From: Amia ocellicauda
Taxonomy: Eukaryota > Chordata > Actinopteri > Amiiformes > Amiidae
Assembly: GCF_036373705.1 (NCBI RefSeq)
Contig: NC_089856.1
Coordinates: 9,046,501 to 9,110,500 of the forward strand
Direction: 5' to 3'
Length of the DNA: 64,000 bases
Each line of letters begins with the position of its first letter. Position 1 is the first letter of the stretch. Positions 13,001 through 23,000 of this stretch are shown one piece after another. A program made the position numbers and the translations under genes. The notes under the pieces are model-generated. The model made no database searches and was not told the origin of the DNA. It saw only the letters and a program-made list of their open reading frames with translations.

Positions 13001-14441
13001 ACTGACAGCTGATCTCACTCACAATGGTTGCAAAAAGCTCCCATAAATGATCTTAATTCATAAAAGGGGGCAGCTAGAGGTTGGGGTTCCTTGTTCAGTA
13101 GGTCCACAGCCCACATGCTGAGCGAAGAGGAGTCAATATGTTCTCTCACCTTCTGGGTCTCTTGCACAGTGTTCAGATCCACCTCAGCCACGTAGCTCTG
13201 TAGCCCCCCCAGCAGCACAGTGTTATTGTCCGTCAGGAGCAGGCTGTGCATATCCGCCCCCTCCTCCATCCTGAAACACATGCCGCCTGTTATTACCCAA
13301 CAGCCTTTGCCGGCAGTGGTGTCTGAAGACCTTTTATTGATTTAGGGTTTTTAAATAGAATCAGCATTTGATTTTTTTGTTCGTGCTTTATGCCAGTGCT
13401 CTGTGTGAGTCACGGTGTGTGTGTGTATGCATCACTCACTGATAATCGAACATGACGAGGCCTCCCCTTGTCTGGCACTTAAGGTTACTTTTGGACAAAA
13501 AGAGGACACCGGTCTCCAGGCTCTGGATGTGACGGATGTCATCGGAGGAGTGCACCTGGAAGGACGAGTAGCGGCCCATGGTGGGGCCGAAGAAAGACGA
13601 GGCGTGGCCCTGAGGAGAGAGGAAGGACAGGCCGGCTGATCACACCCAGTCCCCCGTACAGCTTCATTCACTCAGCCTGTACCACACAACACATGAGGAC
13701 GAACGAGACGGACGGAAGCAGTGTTCTTGCTGTACACAAGAGCAACTTAATTTGACAAAAGTAACATTCCCGTCTTTATAGGGACACTCACAAATACAAG
13801 TGGTTCGAGGTATTCCATCAGCTGTGTTATGCTGTTTTAAGGGAAGAATGCTACTGTAGAGCTTTACATGTTTATCAGTGGCAGCTGTTTAAAGCACAGA
13901 CTGAGTCACTTTCATGTTCAAATTAAATGCCAATGAACACAAAAAATAAAAAATAATAATAAAACAAACTTCTGGGTGAGTATACACTGCACAAGAGCCA
14001 ATGTCTTGTAACAAGCTGGAAAGTGTTAATTGGTTAATTAATTGGTTATCCTCACATATTCTATTTTTAGAGATGCAGGGAGCTCATACAAAAATGTCTT
14101 GAGGGACATGGGCACAGACACTGGGTTGGCAAGGTACCAAGCCGATCACATACCCGGTGGTTTCCCATCCACAGCATCTCCTCATGCAGATCGAAGTGGG
14201 CAGCGGTGACGGGCACCCCCACCTCCGCCACCACGCTATGCAGCTCAGAGAACATGCCCTCCAGCAGGTGCACAGAGTCGGACACAGGCACGGCCATCCC
14301 CTCGGGGTCCATCTCCACACTCTGTAGCAGGCCGGGGTCTAACCGGGGGTCCATCGGGGGCTCCAGCCCAGCGTCCATGGTGCCGTGCATGGCGGGTGGG
14401 AAATCGCCCATGCCGGCTTCCAGCCCATCAAAATTCATCAT
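1464..14441 (-). CDS. pan2: PAN2, regulatory/catalytic subunit of the PAN2-PAN3 deadenylase (partial, 5' half)
   Basis: PAN2 trims mRNA poly(A) tails together with PAN3 in the cytoplasm. I placed 13 coding exons on the minus strand, all phase-consistent: 14154-14441, 13440-13609, 13150-13270, 12145-12222, 8111-8378, 6301-6646, 5345-5441, 4395-4514, 3872-3991, 3188-3316, 2233-2432, 1875-2023 and 1464-1570. They encode about 731 residues, of roughly 1,200 in the human protein. The N-terminal part is the WD40 propeller ([38 protein letters not shown]). It is followed by the PAN3-binding linker ([12 protein letters not shown]) and the start of the catalytically inactive ubiquitin-hydrolase-like domain ([59 protein letters not shown]). 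The rest of that domain and the C-terminal DEDD exonuclease lie beyond position 1. Two adjacent Met codons (14441 and 14438) open the frame; the second matches the human start MNF. The intron after 5345 appears to use a GC donor. Confidence 0.95.
1625..1780 (+). repeat. Dispersed fish repeat (CCATCCATTTTC-type), copy 1
   Basis: It opens with a diverged CATCCATCCCTTTTCAATA, followed by a TCATCTAGTA core, an AGCCTAACCCAG block and a CCTGGACAGGAAGCCAGTGCA block. The same order of blocks recurs at 17310-17515 and in part at 28645-28700. It lies inside a pan2 intron, between the exons at 1464-1570 and 1875-2023. Confidence 0.55.
3992..4085 (-). repeat. (AT)n microsatellite fused to a pan2 polypyrimidine tract
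   Basis: About 37 AT units (4012-4085) run directly into a 15-base A tract (T tract in the transcript) and the acceptor of the exon at 3872-3991. The usual branch-point zone, 18-40 nt upstream of the AG, therefore lies inside the AT repeat. Confidence 0.9.
5620..5705. repeat. hAT-type MITE fragment
   Basis: It contains GCCAGTGGCTGTCAACCCTC followed by a CCTGGGGCCC block. This resembles the left end of the better-preserved element at 23546-23793. No partner end or target duplication was found. Confidence 0.4.
6647..8110 (-). other. pan2 intron without recognised content
   Basis: AT-rich intron of 1.46 kb between the WD40-encoding exons. I see no long repeat, microsatellite or coding signal in it. 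Confidence 0.7.
8740..8925 (+). pseudogene. hAT-transposase BED-type zinc finger relic
   Basis: The plus strand encodes [19 protein letters not shown] then a CLICKRC pair and a [10 protein letters not shown] stretch. The next codon is TGA where an Arg/Lys codon would be expected, followed by AKH. This is the order of a BED finger (C-x2-C then H-x-H after a SNLxxHL motif), which lies at the N terminus of hAT transposases and ZBED proteins. No further transposase follows. It lies antisense within a pan2 intron, so it is read as a decayed hAT copy, not a host gene. Confidence 0.6.
9430..9660 (+). mobile_element. L2-like LINE ORF2 C-terminal relic
   Basis: One frame reads GDRAF-like and LWNTIP-like motifs. 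A second ends in KSRLKTHLF followed by a stop, the usual C-terminal signature of L2-clade reverse-transcriptase ORFs in fishes. Frames are broken. It lies in a pan2 intron in antisense orientation to the gene. Confidence 0.6.
9793..10020. mobile_element. Tc1/mariner-type MITE
   Basis: It starts CAGCTCTGGAAAAAATTAAG and ends CTCAATTTCCAGAGCTG, an imperfect terminal inverted repeat flanked by TA on both sides (9791-9792 and 10021-10022). At 228 bp with no coding capacity, it is a non-autonomous element. Duplicated TA is the hallmark of Tc1/mariner integration. Confidence 0.8.
10180..10490 (+). mobile_element. L2-like LINE 3' end, 5' portion (split by Tc1)
   Basis: The segment encodes a diverged RLLKTQLF motif near 10185-10210 and then an AT-rich 3' UTR-like stretch. 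It appears to resume after the Tc1 element at 11924, where the characteristic CACCCTGGATAGGGGC tail is found. Confidence 0.5.
10492..11923 (+). mobile_element. Tc1-like transposon, near full length, internally deleted
   Basis: Ends are CAGTGAGGGAAAAAAGTATT and its inverted copy, flanked by TA at 10490-10491 and 11924-11925. Long inverted repeats include a second internal copy of the GGGAAATAAGTATTTGA block at each side. Near 10704-10793 a nearly perfect hairpin with arms of about 40 bp precedes the transposase. The 1,432-bp element is close to the standard Tc1 length. It lies in a pan2 intron between two halves of an L2-like tail. From memory, this Tc1 family is shared widely among fishes and lampreys. 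Confidence 0.9.
10838..11716 (+). pseudogene. Broken Tc1 transposase
   Basis: It begins [20 protein letters not shown], the paired-like DNA-binding domain of Tc1 transposases. In-frame stops occur near 11029 and 11111. The frame then continues through WSDETK (first catalytic Asp) and [11 protein letters not shown] (second catalytic Asp). It next jumps directly to [18 protein letters not shown]. The block that normally lies between these, with LNPIENLW carrying the catalytic Glu, is missing. The DD34E site is therefore destroyed by an internal deletion as well as by stops. Confidence 0.9.
11924..12075 (+). mobile_element. L2-like LINE 3' tail (distal portion)
   Basis: The sequence runs to AAGTCACCCTGGATAGGGGC followed by ATCAATAATAAT. 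This is the conserved terminal tail of L2-clade LINEs and their SINE partners in fishes, ending in a short AAT-rich repeat. It probably continues the fragment at 10180-10490. Confidence 0.55.
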
Positions 14442-14454
14442 GAGGACGCCCGAG
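14442..14454 (-). other. pan2: pan2 5' UTR part of the first coding exon
   Basis: The minus strand reads a pyrimidine-rich acceptor ending in TTTCCAG just before position 14454. The exon then continues 13 bases to the tandem ATG codons. An upstream non-coding exon is therefore expected nearer the promoter at about 15.1 kb. I could not fix its limits; a GTAAGC donor-like site lies near 15095-15100. Confidence 0.6.
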
Positions 14455-15069
14455 CTGGAAACAACACACACAGGGGTGAACTCATGTTTAATCTAGACAG
14501 ATATCATTACTGCGTTCTGAGCGTCATAAATGAAAGAATATCACCATCAACAAACAAGCTTTTTCACAGTAACATAACATACGGGCACATGGGTACCGTT
14601 ATAACGCACAGCTGCTGTCGGGAGTATATTTCATTCCGATTGCTTCTACTTGACACTGTACCGCCTATACTCCTAATGCATTTAAGACCAATATGTGTTT
14701 AAAATCTCTCACACACAAGTATAGATGTGTATGTATACACAGTCCGAAAGGACCGTTTACTATTTTCCGCAGCTAAGCACCAGTTCATATGTAATAATAA
14801 AATGTTCCCTTTACTTTAAATATTAATGGGTCGTATAATTGTATATGCAGGTTCGACATTGGTTTTGTTATTTTAAATACAACACGATTCATTCCCGTCT
14901 TAAAAACGTCAAAATGTAACTAAGTAGCTAGCAATTGAACAGTGTACTTAGCGCTATTAACTATGTAACATGTACCAAAATTAAAAAGCGTCGAAATACA
15001 TTATACCGTTTACAAATCAATAACACTCCGCTTGAAAAGTCTGCATGACTCCATTTGCAACAATAACAT

Positions 15070-15235
15070 TCAATTACTTCCGGGACAAAGCGCTTACTGA
15101 TTCATCATTGGTTCGTGCCTCCGCCAAATAGCGCCGTCCAATAGTGTGCGTGTTTAAACTGAACATCATTATCTTCAGCCAATGGTAGAAGAGAGAGCAG
15201 ATGTTCGACCCGCATTAACCAATTATACATAGGAA
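15070..15235 (-). promoter_or_regulatory. Probable pan2 promoter with four CCAAT boxes and an ETS site
   Basis: CCAAT pentamers lie at 15138-15142, 15179-15183 and 15219-15223, with an inverted copy (ATTGG) at 15107-15111, spaced about 31-41 bp apart. A perfect ETS site (CCGGAAGT on the minus strand) lies at 15076-15083. There is no TATA box. The segment sits about 0.6 kb upstream of the first pan2 coding exon. This pattern is typical of TATA-less housekeeping promoters bound by NF-Y and ETS/GABP factors. The transcription start itself is inferred. Confidence 0.65.
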
Positions 15236-15718
15236 GGGGCGGGCTCTGTCGTACAAATATGGTGACGTTTTGACAACACTAATACTAACACTAATAGTAA
15301 CATGTATTATATTAATACAGCCACTACTATTACTTCTACTATCGGTGTTATTATATTATTAGTAGTATTAGTATTATTACAGTTGTTAATTATATACATT
15401 GATAATGTGCCCATATCGTTAGCTTGATTCATTAGGGTTATGCGACAGTACATTCAGTTATACCCAAAATGTAATTCGTGTTTCATTTTGGTTGCGATTT
15501 GTTCGAATAAACATATACAAATGTTCCGATTCTAATGATGAAAATAATGACGAAAAATGTCAAGGAGAGAGAAACGTGCTCATAATATTGAAATTCTCCA
15601 AAAAGGTAATGCTGTACAGGAAAGTCTCCGGAAGAGGGCACTCCTTCACCATGTGCGAATATTCACTATAATCTAGCACTGAGATCAGTATTAGCAGCTC
15701 ATGGCTCTCATTCTGCCT

Positions 15719-15719
<1 letters not shown>

Positions 15720-15772
<53 letters not shown>
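15720..15772. repeat. (AAT)n microsatellite
   Basis: About 17 AAT/TAA units. It produces spurious poly-Asn and poly-Ile reading frames on the two strands. Confidence 0.95.
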
Positions 15773-15773
<1 letters not shown>

Positions 15774-16079
15774 TAACCATGCGTAAGAGTTTCGTTCAAT
15801 TTCAAAATTGCATCATGTTGTATCTTTTTAATACTTTTTGTTGGATTGTTTACACTGCATACATTTTGAAAACGATTATCATACAATCGTTTTATAGGTA
15901 GCATAGGACAAATACATTAGCTAAAATGCATGCATCAGGACGCAACTAACTACGCATATCTGGACACTAAGGGAGGGATCAAACCAAGTATACGGCACTT
16001 TACGGCGACCACATCGGCTGGCATGGGAGCATGTTTTTGAATCTGGAGAATGTAAGAAGTTAACGACTGTATTGCGGGG

Positions 16080-16260
16080 ATGATCTCATATCTCGATCCG
16101 CTTATTGAGCATTTGACCGATCCAAAATAGCGGAAGTGGGGCTGCGCTCCTGCCATGTGCGCACAGGGACGGGCGGCAGCGCGGCGGCGTGAGTGGAAAT
16201 TCTCCGGGCTGCTGCTCAACGCAATCTCAGGCCAGGGAGAATGAAACGGGATCACCCCTT
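16080..16260. other. CpG-rich patch, possible orphan promoter or regulatory element
   Basis: The local base composition changes sharply to GC-rich, with several CpGs (for example GCGGCAGCGCGGCGGCG near 16172-16188) between AT-rich flanks. No gene can be attached to it. It lies about 1 kb upstream of the pan2 promoter and 6.6 kb upstream of il23a. Confidence 0.4.
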
Positions 16261-17309
16261 TAGCTGGGGTGCGAGAAGTCTGTATTTCGCCTATTCACTG
16301 CTGCTATAAGCAGGGAAAAATACTTGCGAAATTGCTACCTAGCGTATTATTGTGTAAAAGAAAAATGTCGAGATCGTAAGCGTGTATTTATGTTTATTAT
16401 TTCAATTATTTATTACAATTGACACCATATTTATATATAACAATACTAAATGGAAGAGTATATTATATAATCGTCCTAATTGACTGAATTATGGACATGT
16501 CATACCCTTCAGGTTAATCAATGGCTTTCAGATTTCTGAATACAGTTTCAAAAATCTCCACTGAATGAGACCCTCAGATCAGTTAACAAATTGCAACCAC
16601 ATGGGCGAATGGTCTCCTGTTGTAACTCTTCTTATGCTATTCATGAATTACCCATGTTTCTACCAGTTTATTGTATATGTATAGTATACTGCAGTCGATT
16701 TCAACATTGTAGACCATTAGTGTGGACCATGGTCCTACTGGGCCACTGCATCTGATATAAGAACAACTGAAGGTTTACATCACCAGCAGGCCCAGTTAAA
16801 GCCAGGTAGTGGAAACCTCGCTACCACATTCCAGGTTAAGAAGAAGCTAGAACCCATAGGCTGAATATTCATGAATATTATTCTGAAGCCTTACTGAAAC
16901 AAACCGTAACACCTTAAAAACAACAAAACAGACTTCCCCCACTGGAAAGTTCAAAATATATAGATGCATAGATTTTTCCCAGGGGGTATTTTAGTGAGCT
17001 ACCGTATACAGATTATGTGATGGCTGCCCATCCCCCGCCCCCATAACTGGATATTAAACCCTGACTGCAGGATTTCATGCATGTTCTCTGACAGTGTGCA
17101 AATCTCACAGGATTCTCTGCAATGTCAGTGCACATCAAGCAAAATGATTTTAATTTGCATGCAGATTATATATACAATATATATGTTGCTCTTGCATTGT
17201 CTTGGACTTCCACTGTTTGTATCATGGTTGATTAGGCTATATCTCTCCATATGGTACCATGAGGTGACTTTGCTTTCCTACATGTTACAGTGGGTGTATT
17301 CCATACCTT

Positions 17310-17515
17310 TGCATCCACCACTGTCCATCCATTCCTTTTAAATAACCACTTCATCCAGTATAGCCAGGGCCTAACCCAGCAGACACAGGCCACAAGGCAG
17401 GGGATGCAATTTAAAGAAGCCAATCAGCCTGAGCAGCCTGTCTTTGGGATGCAGGAAGAACCTGGAGCACCCGGAAAAGACCCACGGGGAGAAAGGGCAA
17501 ATTCCACAAACAGAG
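17310..17515 (+). repeat. Dispersed fish repeat (CCATCCATTCC-type), copy 2
   Basis: The order of blocks is TCCATCCATTC, CACTTCATCCAGTA, CCTAACCCAGCAGACACAGG, GTCTTTGGGATG, CTGGAGCACCCGG and CCACGGGGAGAAAGGGCAAA. This is the usual layout of an abundant fish interspersed repeat whose far end carries a tRNA-like segment. It is the most complete copy in the window. Confidence 0.65.
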
Positions 17516-19324
17516 TAGGGTAGGGTACGTATTCACGCTATGACCAGGTCGACTGGTTGTGTGTTTTTGCGATGTGGTTGCTTGACCCAATGGTCACAGG
17601 TCATTTGCATTTGGATGGTCTCAGTGGGGTCTTGATATATGTTGCTGCAAAGTTCAATCAACTAAAATTAAAAATATGACATGACACATTACATTGTGTG
17701 TATAACTATATCTATGCAGAAAACGCACCCTAAGTTCAGAACTTGCAGCTACAGCCCCATTACACAAGTCATTAATGAGAGCAATTCCAGACTGGGAAAG
17801 TAAGAATAAAATCCAGTGAGCAATTTATTTCTCTGCACCTCAGCACAGGTGTCCCGTCCTCTCTCATCTCTTCTACAGCAGTCCAATGCAAACATATACG
17901 TGTACATACTCGTTGAATCACCCGGGACTTTGGCTTACGGGCATATCATTTTTTTTTTAAGTAACAAACAAAAAAAAAAATGGTCAGTAACCAAACCACA
18001 GAATTTGAATATGAAAGCATCTGAAAACAACCACATCAAACAGAAACACAGACTTTCAGTTCTGTTGAAAAAAGGAAGCCCATTCAACAATTCTACAGGC
18101 GGCTGTTCTGATTTGAAGAGAGATCCCCATCAAATTTCCTTAGGCGAAACAAGCTTTTCTGTTTTGCACAATATCTGGAGTACCTGACGTGGTTCTCTAT
18201 TTTATCTTATTTTTTTATTATTATTATTTTTTTCTCAGATAAGGTTTATTGTTTGCAAAAAAAGAACAAAAGGCTGTAATATTTTCCCCCTCTCTTTCCC
18301 CTAGAACATGGAATGGCCGATTCCTCCTTCACACATAGACATATATGCACTAGGCAGTTTCACTCTGAGATGTCAGAGTGTGAATTGTGGATGTCAACCA
18401 AATGCAATAAATGTGCGTGTGATTGGATGTGTGTTGGGGGGGTTCAATCATCAGATAAAGATCTGGAAAACCTTTCGTGCTGATCATTTTACACAATTTA
18501 GTCATTTAAATGTCATTGGCTGTTCCAAAGGGTAAAATGTTGGGTGAGGTGTTATGAGGTTTTGGTCCCCCCTTCCCTGGCTTTGGGTCCCTCCTTGTTT
18601 CCTGTTAATTTGATAAATAACATGACTGAGATTTGGGGAATAAGGTTTAAGAAGACGTACCTCAATATCAGTTATAGAGCTTAAGATTCCCAAAGGGCCC
18701 CATGTGTCTGATTTGGAAGGCCCCTTTGTAAGATGCAAGTCATCCTGAGCAGCAGGTTGATTCTGAATACAGTATACAAAGCATCTCTCTATTATACGCA
18801 GCATAACTCAGTCTTTAGACATGTGATTGTAGGGCTTGATTTTGCGATGGTGTATTGCTACAAGGCAACAGATCCTGCACTGTAGGGGTAAATAGGGCCT
18901 TTACCTACATTTGTAAAAATAGAATAGTACCCGCACTCTCCAAACAGGTTTAAATTTACACCACAAACAGATCACGGTTTCAATCTACCAGAGATCTTCC
19001 TCAGGGATCAATAAGTACATATGCCTTCTGACTGCCATACTTTGGGTGGATACTTCTGATTATGTTAATCTCTAAACACTAATTTTATCATAGGAACTTA
19101 TTTAAGTGTTTATTGTTATTTTGTTAATATGAGAAAAAGAGAAACTTTACAATCTGTAAGTATCAAAATGATTGAACCCTTTTCGGCTGGGCACTTTCTA
19201 TTCTTTCAGTTTGGCTTTTTTTTTCCTTGGATCTGCCTTTAAATGTCAAACTGAAAGAAGAGCATGGGTTCATTGACCTCAATGAAGTCAAGACACTAAA
19301 GCAGCATCCAAACATAAACTGTAT

Positions 19325-19440
19325 CAAGCAATGACAATTATTATTATTATTATTTATTTCTTAGCATATGCCCTTATCCAAGGTGACTTAGAAAACATAA
19401 GAGCATTACAAAAGTGCAATACAGTTTAGAATTACAGGTC
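19325..19440 (-). mobile_element. L2-like LINE/SINE tail, reversed
   Basis: Reads ATTATTATTATT then GCCCTTATCCAAGGTGACTT. This is the reverse complement of the conserved tail AAGTCACCTTGGATAAGGGC with its AAT-rich end. Confidence 0.55.
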
Positions 19441-19584
19441 AAAGCATAGTACAATAAGTCCATGTTTTGATGGAAGAGGACCAGCTCATTGTCTGGTTTT
19501 CAATGCACTTGAGCTCCTAATGCCCTCACTAGGAATTTAAGGCTTAAAGGCATGGTTTTAATTTGAAAACCTGCAAGACTAATT

Positions 19585-19902
19585 CAGTGCTGCCCAAACC
19601 CAGTCCTCAAGGGCCCCTTTCCAACAGGTTTTATTGGTCACCTTTAATCAGCAGTGTCTTGACACTTGGAACAATGTAATCAATCAAGCAGGTGATTTGT
19701 AAAATGACATGTAGAAATCCGTTTTTTGAAGAAAATTAACTACCCTTTTCAGCCCTCAGTGACCAGAGTTCCCTTAATTGAACAAGTAATTTACCTAATT
19801 GATCAATAGCTTCCATATGGTCCTAGTCTGTCAAAATTAGCAATTTATGGTGGCTGACAAAACTTATTGGATAGGGGCTCTCCAGGACCTTGGACACCAC
19901 TG
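19585..19902. mobile_element. hAT-like MITE
   Basis: The left end CAGTGCTGCCCAAACC and right end GGACCTTGGACACCACTG are imperfect inverted repeats. Flanking 8-mers match only in part, so the copy is old or its limits are a few bases off. It has no coding capacity. Confidence 0.5.
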
Positions 19903-21383
19903 CCGTAACTGATCAGCGCCCAGCCAGTATGCTTTGTAACCTATTATATTGACTATGACTATGTGACTATGTCACAAAACCTGTCTTTATCATAAGGGAA
20001 GACAGTTATTTTTGTTTAATTTTTGTCAAATTAAATGAATAAGTCATGGGAAATTCAAGCAAAGCCGCTATTTTTTTTAGTTATTCAGGCTACTGCTGTG
20101 GCCGGTGAGCACTGCCCTCAGTTGGTAAATATCGGAAATGCATTTATACTGGCCTCGCTAGCTAATGACTGATACAAAAAATAAAAAGCAATTTTAATGT
20201 CCCCCTTTATAAGTATAGATGAAACACAATTCCAATTATAATTATGATATTCGGAAGCACTGACTGCAATTCCTAACGAAAATAACAGCACATGTAGGCC
20301 TACTATAAACAATACAAATTAAAAATTGTTTTCATAAAGATCGAAATATGAAGTAGGCTAGGTGTTTTCTTAATGTAACCAAATCACTTAATTTATATTC
20401 GTATAGAAAATACATAATATATTTTATAAAGTATTTGCAAGGAGGTCAAATGACCCATACGGTTTTAAGACATTATACAATTTGGTCGCAAAAAGCGACA
20501 CATTCTGTTGTCCGTTTGTTTTGTTTCTTAACACGGATTTCCAGGAGATGGGCACCACTGTCCTATTTATAGCCTATTTGTTAGTTTTTTTGTCCGATAG
20601 AGTTGTATAGTCTTCTAAACTGTAGACTACTAAATATTTGTTTTAAAGTGCAACTCCTGCTAACATTATACATACATTGTAAATATCAATATTCAGTTTT
20701 TGTTGTGCAGCAGAACATTCGTAAGTTTTTCCACGTCAGAAACTAAAATTGCAATTATAGTTATTAAAAAAAAAAAAAACATGGAGTAATTGATATTAAT
20801 ATCTAGGTGGGAAAACTAAATTAACGTATGATTTGGCATTAACAGAGCACCCACTTTTTCAGAATGTATTACAACAGGTCTTGAAAACATTTAATTTAAG
20901 GGAACAAGGACAATTATTATGTTATATAATATTATTATCAGTGACCGGGAGAGTTGAATATAGGGCACAATTCATAAAGCATTAGGAGCCAGCTAGTAGT
21001 AATATTCCACTTATCAATGTAACGCTGTTTCATACAATTCACTTTTAAAACGTTTATTTTTACTGTTTTATTAAACTTGCACCGAATAATCTACATCTCT
21101 GGCAAGGATGTGTTAGGTGTTAGACAGTACAACGCACAGACCTGTATGTAATTCTTTTTTTTTTCTTATTTTTTAAATGAAAAACATGCTTTAAAAAACG
21201 TTTTTTGGGTGTGATATGCTATTTGATTATTCAATACTTTTACTACTACCACTACTACTAATAACAATAATGTGTATAACGGCACACGTTTCATGCGTAT
21301 ATTGCAAATACATGTTTATTGATGAATGTATCCATGTTTCTCATGCGCTGTAATAATAAGGATGTACAACAACGATAATATAA

Positions 21384-21406
21384 CAATAATAATAATAATA
21401 ATAATA

Positions 21407-21454
<48 letters not shown>

Positions 21455-21477
21455 GTTATTGTTATTATTATTATTGT
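21384..21477. repeat. (AAT)n(ATT)n self-complementary microsatellite
   Basis: An AAT run of about 9 units switches at about 21408 to an ATT run of about 20 units with minor interruptions. The two halves are reverse complements, so the tract can fold into a hairpin or cruciform. Confidence 0.9.
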
Positions 21478-21550
21478 ACACCTTCCGCTGCAGCTGCACA
21501 AAACTTGCTGGTTTCACGGACTTTGATTAGCACTGTCTTAGACTACTCTA

Positions 21551-22659
21551 CACAGCAAAATCTATAGTGTTAAAATTACAGTGTTAAAATGTAGTGTTAA
21601 AAATTGTTGTTTCAACACTCATTGGGTGAAATTAACACTGAGAGTTAAACCATCTTGAGAGTCAGTGTTAATACTGGGTGTCAAAATAAAGAGTGTTGAA
21701 TTAACACTGTACTGGTGTAAAACCAAATAACTAAACTATGTTGCTGAATAATTGATGTTTTATTGTGTTATTTTTTATTTAAGCACTTAATTATTGTGTA
21801 AATATTAATTATTGTAAAGCAATTATTGTGTAAAATGTGTCTTTACCTGCCAATATATTTATATTTTTGTTGTCCGGTTTTTCTACCCTAAGTTCAAAGT
21901 CATGTCTTTGAGTCAAGACCTAACAATTATTTGTTTTTGTTTTGTCTGTTTCTCTGCTTGTGGTGGTGCTTGTGACCATTACCTGTATAAGCATTACCGC
22001 TTTGCTTGTCTTGCTTGTATTTAGTTATTTAGTTAAAAGATAATTATTAAGATAATGGAATTACAATATGTTGTTAGATTTATATAGAGTTATATAAAGT
22101 ACTGGTAGAAATATTGGGAACCCAGCTGCATGAGTGTTGATTTAAAACTTTTTGGATGGTCGTGGATGTACACTTTAAAAGGGTTGATTTTAACACCTAC
22201 AGTGTTAAATTTGCTAATGATTTTTTGCTCTGCATATATGCTGGTTTACTGTTACATGTAAGATGTATCATTGTATTGAAAATAAAAGTTCAAACTGATA
22301 CAGCAACTGATGCGTTGGGTGTTCTTTAATTACACACATTTTAAAGGTATTTGTAGGCATACAGAGTGTAGATTACATTTAATTACCTCAATCTGGGTAT
22401 TTTTGAACACTATATTATTTGTGTAGTGTAGATTCAACACTTACTTAGTGTAACTGGAGCCTGTGAGGAGTAACAAAACGCACCAATGGTGTTAACAGTG
22501 AACACTTACAGTGCTTTTTTAACACTATGCAAGTGTAGAAAAAAATAACACTACGTAAAGTGTAAATTTAACTCTATTTAGTGTGGACCTATATAAACTC
22601 TGGATATGTGTTAATTTTCACACTGTGAGTGTGGATTTAACACTTTCAAATTTGCTGTG
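21551..22659. mobile_element. Non-autonomous DNA transposon rich in GTGTTAA/TTAACAC repeats
   Basis: Starts CACAGCAAA and ends TTTGCTGTG, a perfect 9-bp terminal inverted repeat, flanked by TA on each side (21549-21550 and 22660-22661). Both subterminal regions carry many copies of GTGTTAA or its complement, pointing inward on the left and outward on the right. The roughly 670 bp in the centre is AT-rich and non-coding. The 1,109-bp element ends about 190 bp upstream of the il23a promoter motifs. The superfamily is uncertain; the TA duplication suggests Tc1/mariner or a PIF-like source. Confidence 0.75.
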
Positions 22660-22845
22660 TACCTCCAATTGCTAATTGCTATTGCTAATCAAAGGCTTTG
22701 AAACCAGTCCTTGGTGTATTTCATTCTACTATTGCATGTATGTATGTGAGTGTTACTGTATCGTAAGCTATGGTTGCGTAAGTTGCGAAACCGAAAGCTC
22801 GCCGTGTCGCTCGCTCGCTCGCCCCGCACACCTGCGCCCAGGCCC

Positions 22846-22900
22846 GGGAAACTCCTTCCCAGCGCCCGCGGGTGACTCACGCTCAGTCCTGTATAAATGG
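22846..22900 (+). promoter_or_regulatory. il23a core promoter: NF-kB site, AP-1 site, TATA box
   Basis: GGGAAACTCC at 22846-22855 fits the kappaB consensus GGGRNWYYCC at every position. TGACTCA at 22873-22879 is a perfect AP-1 site. TATAAAT at 22892-22898 is a TATA box. All three lie within 55 bp, inside a short GC-rich block, and about 100 bp upstream of the start codon. Mammalian IL23A is known to be induced through NF-kB/c-Rel and AP-1. Transcription is predicted to start near 22920-22930. Confidence 0.8.
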
Positions 22901-23000
22901 ACGGGATGTCTGTGGCAAACATGAGGCGGCGTGCAGAGCTACTGTTCCCACTGGAGTGTGCGAGCTGTGTCAAGAGGCGTTTACACCAAGAGTCGCAACC

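Larger units (their letters stand above)
15236..21550. other. Intergenic region pan2-il23a, proximal part
   Basis: AT-rich DNA without a supported gene. It contains AAT microsatellites, a CpG-rich patch near 16080-16260, one dispersed repeat copy at 17310-17515, an LINE tail near 19330-19440 and a hAT-like MITE at 19585-19902. Open frames here lack family motifs and splice support. Confidence 0.6.

Noticed and set aside
15560..15904. Reading frames with long poly-Asn or poly-Ile runs
   Set aside because: They are translations of the AAT microsatellite; the same holds at 21316-21526.
22872..23000. In-frame extension of il23a to an upstream ATG at 22872
   Set aside because: The ATG overlaps the AP-1 site and lies before the TATA box, so it precedes the likely transcription start. 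The signal peptide only makes sense from 23001.
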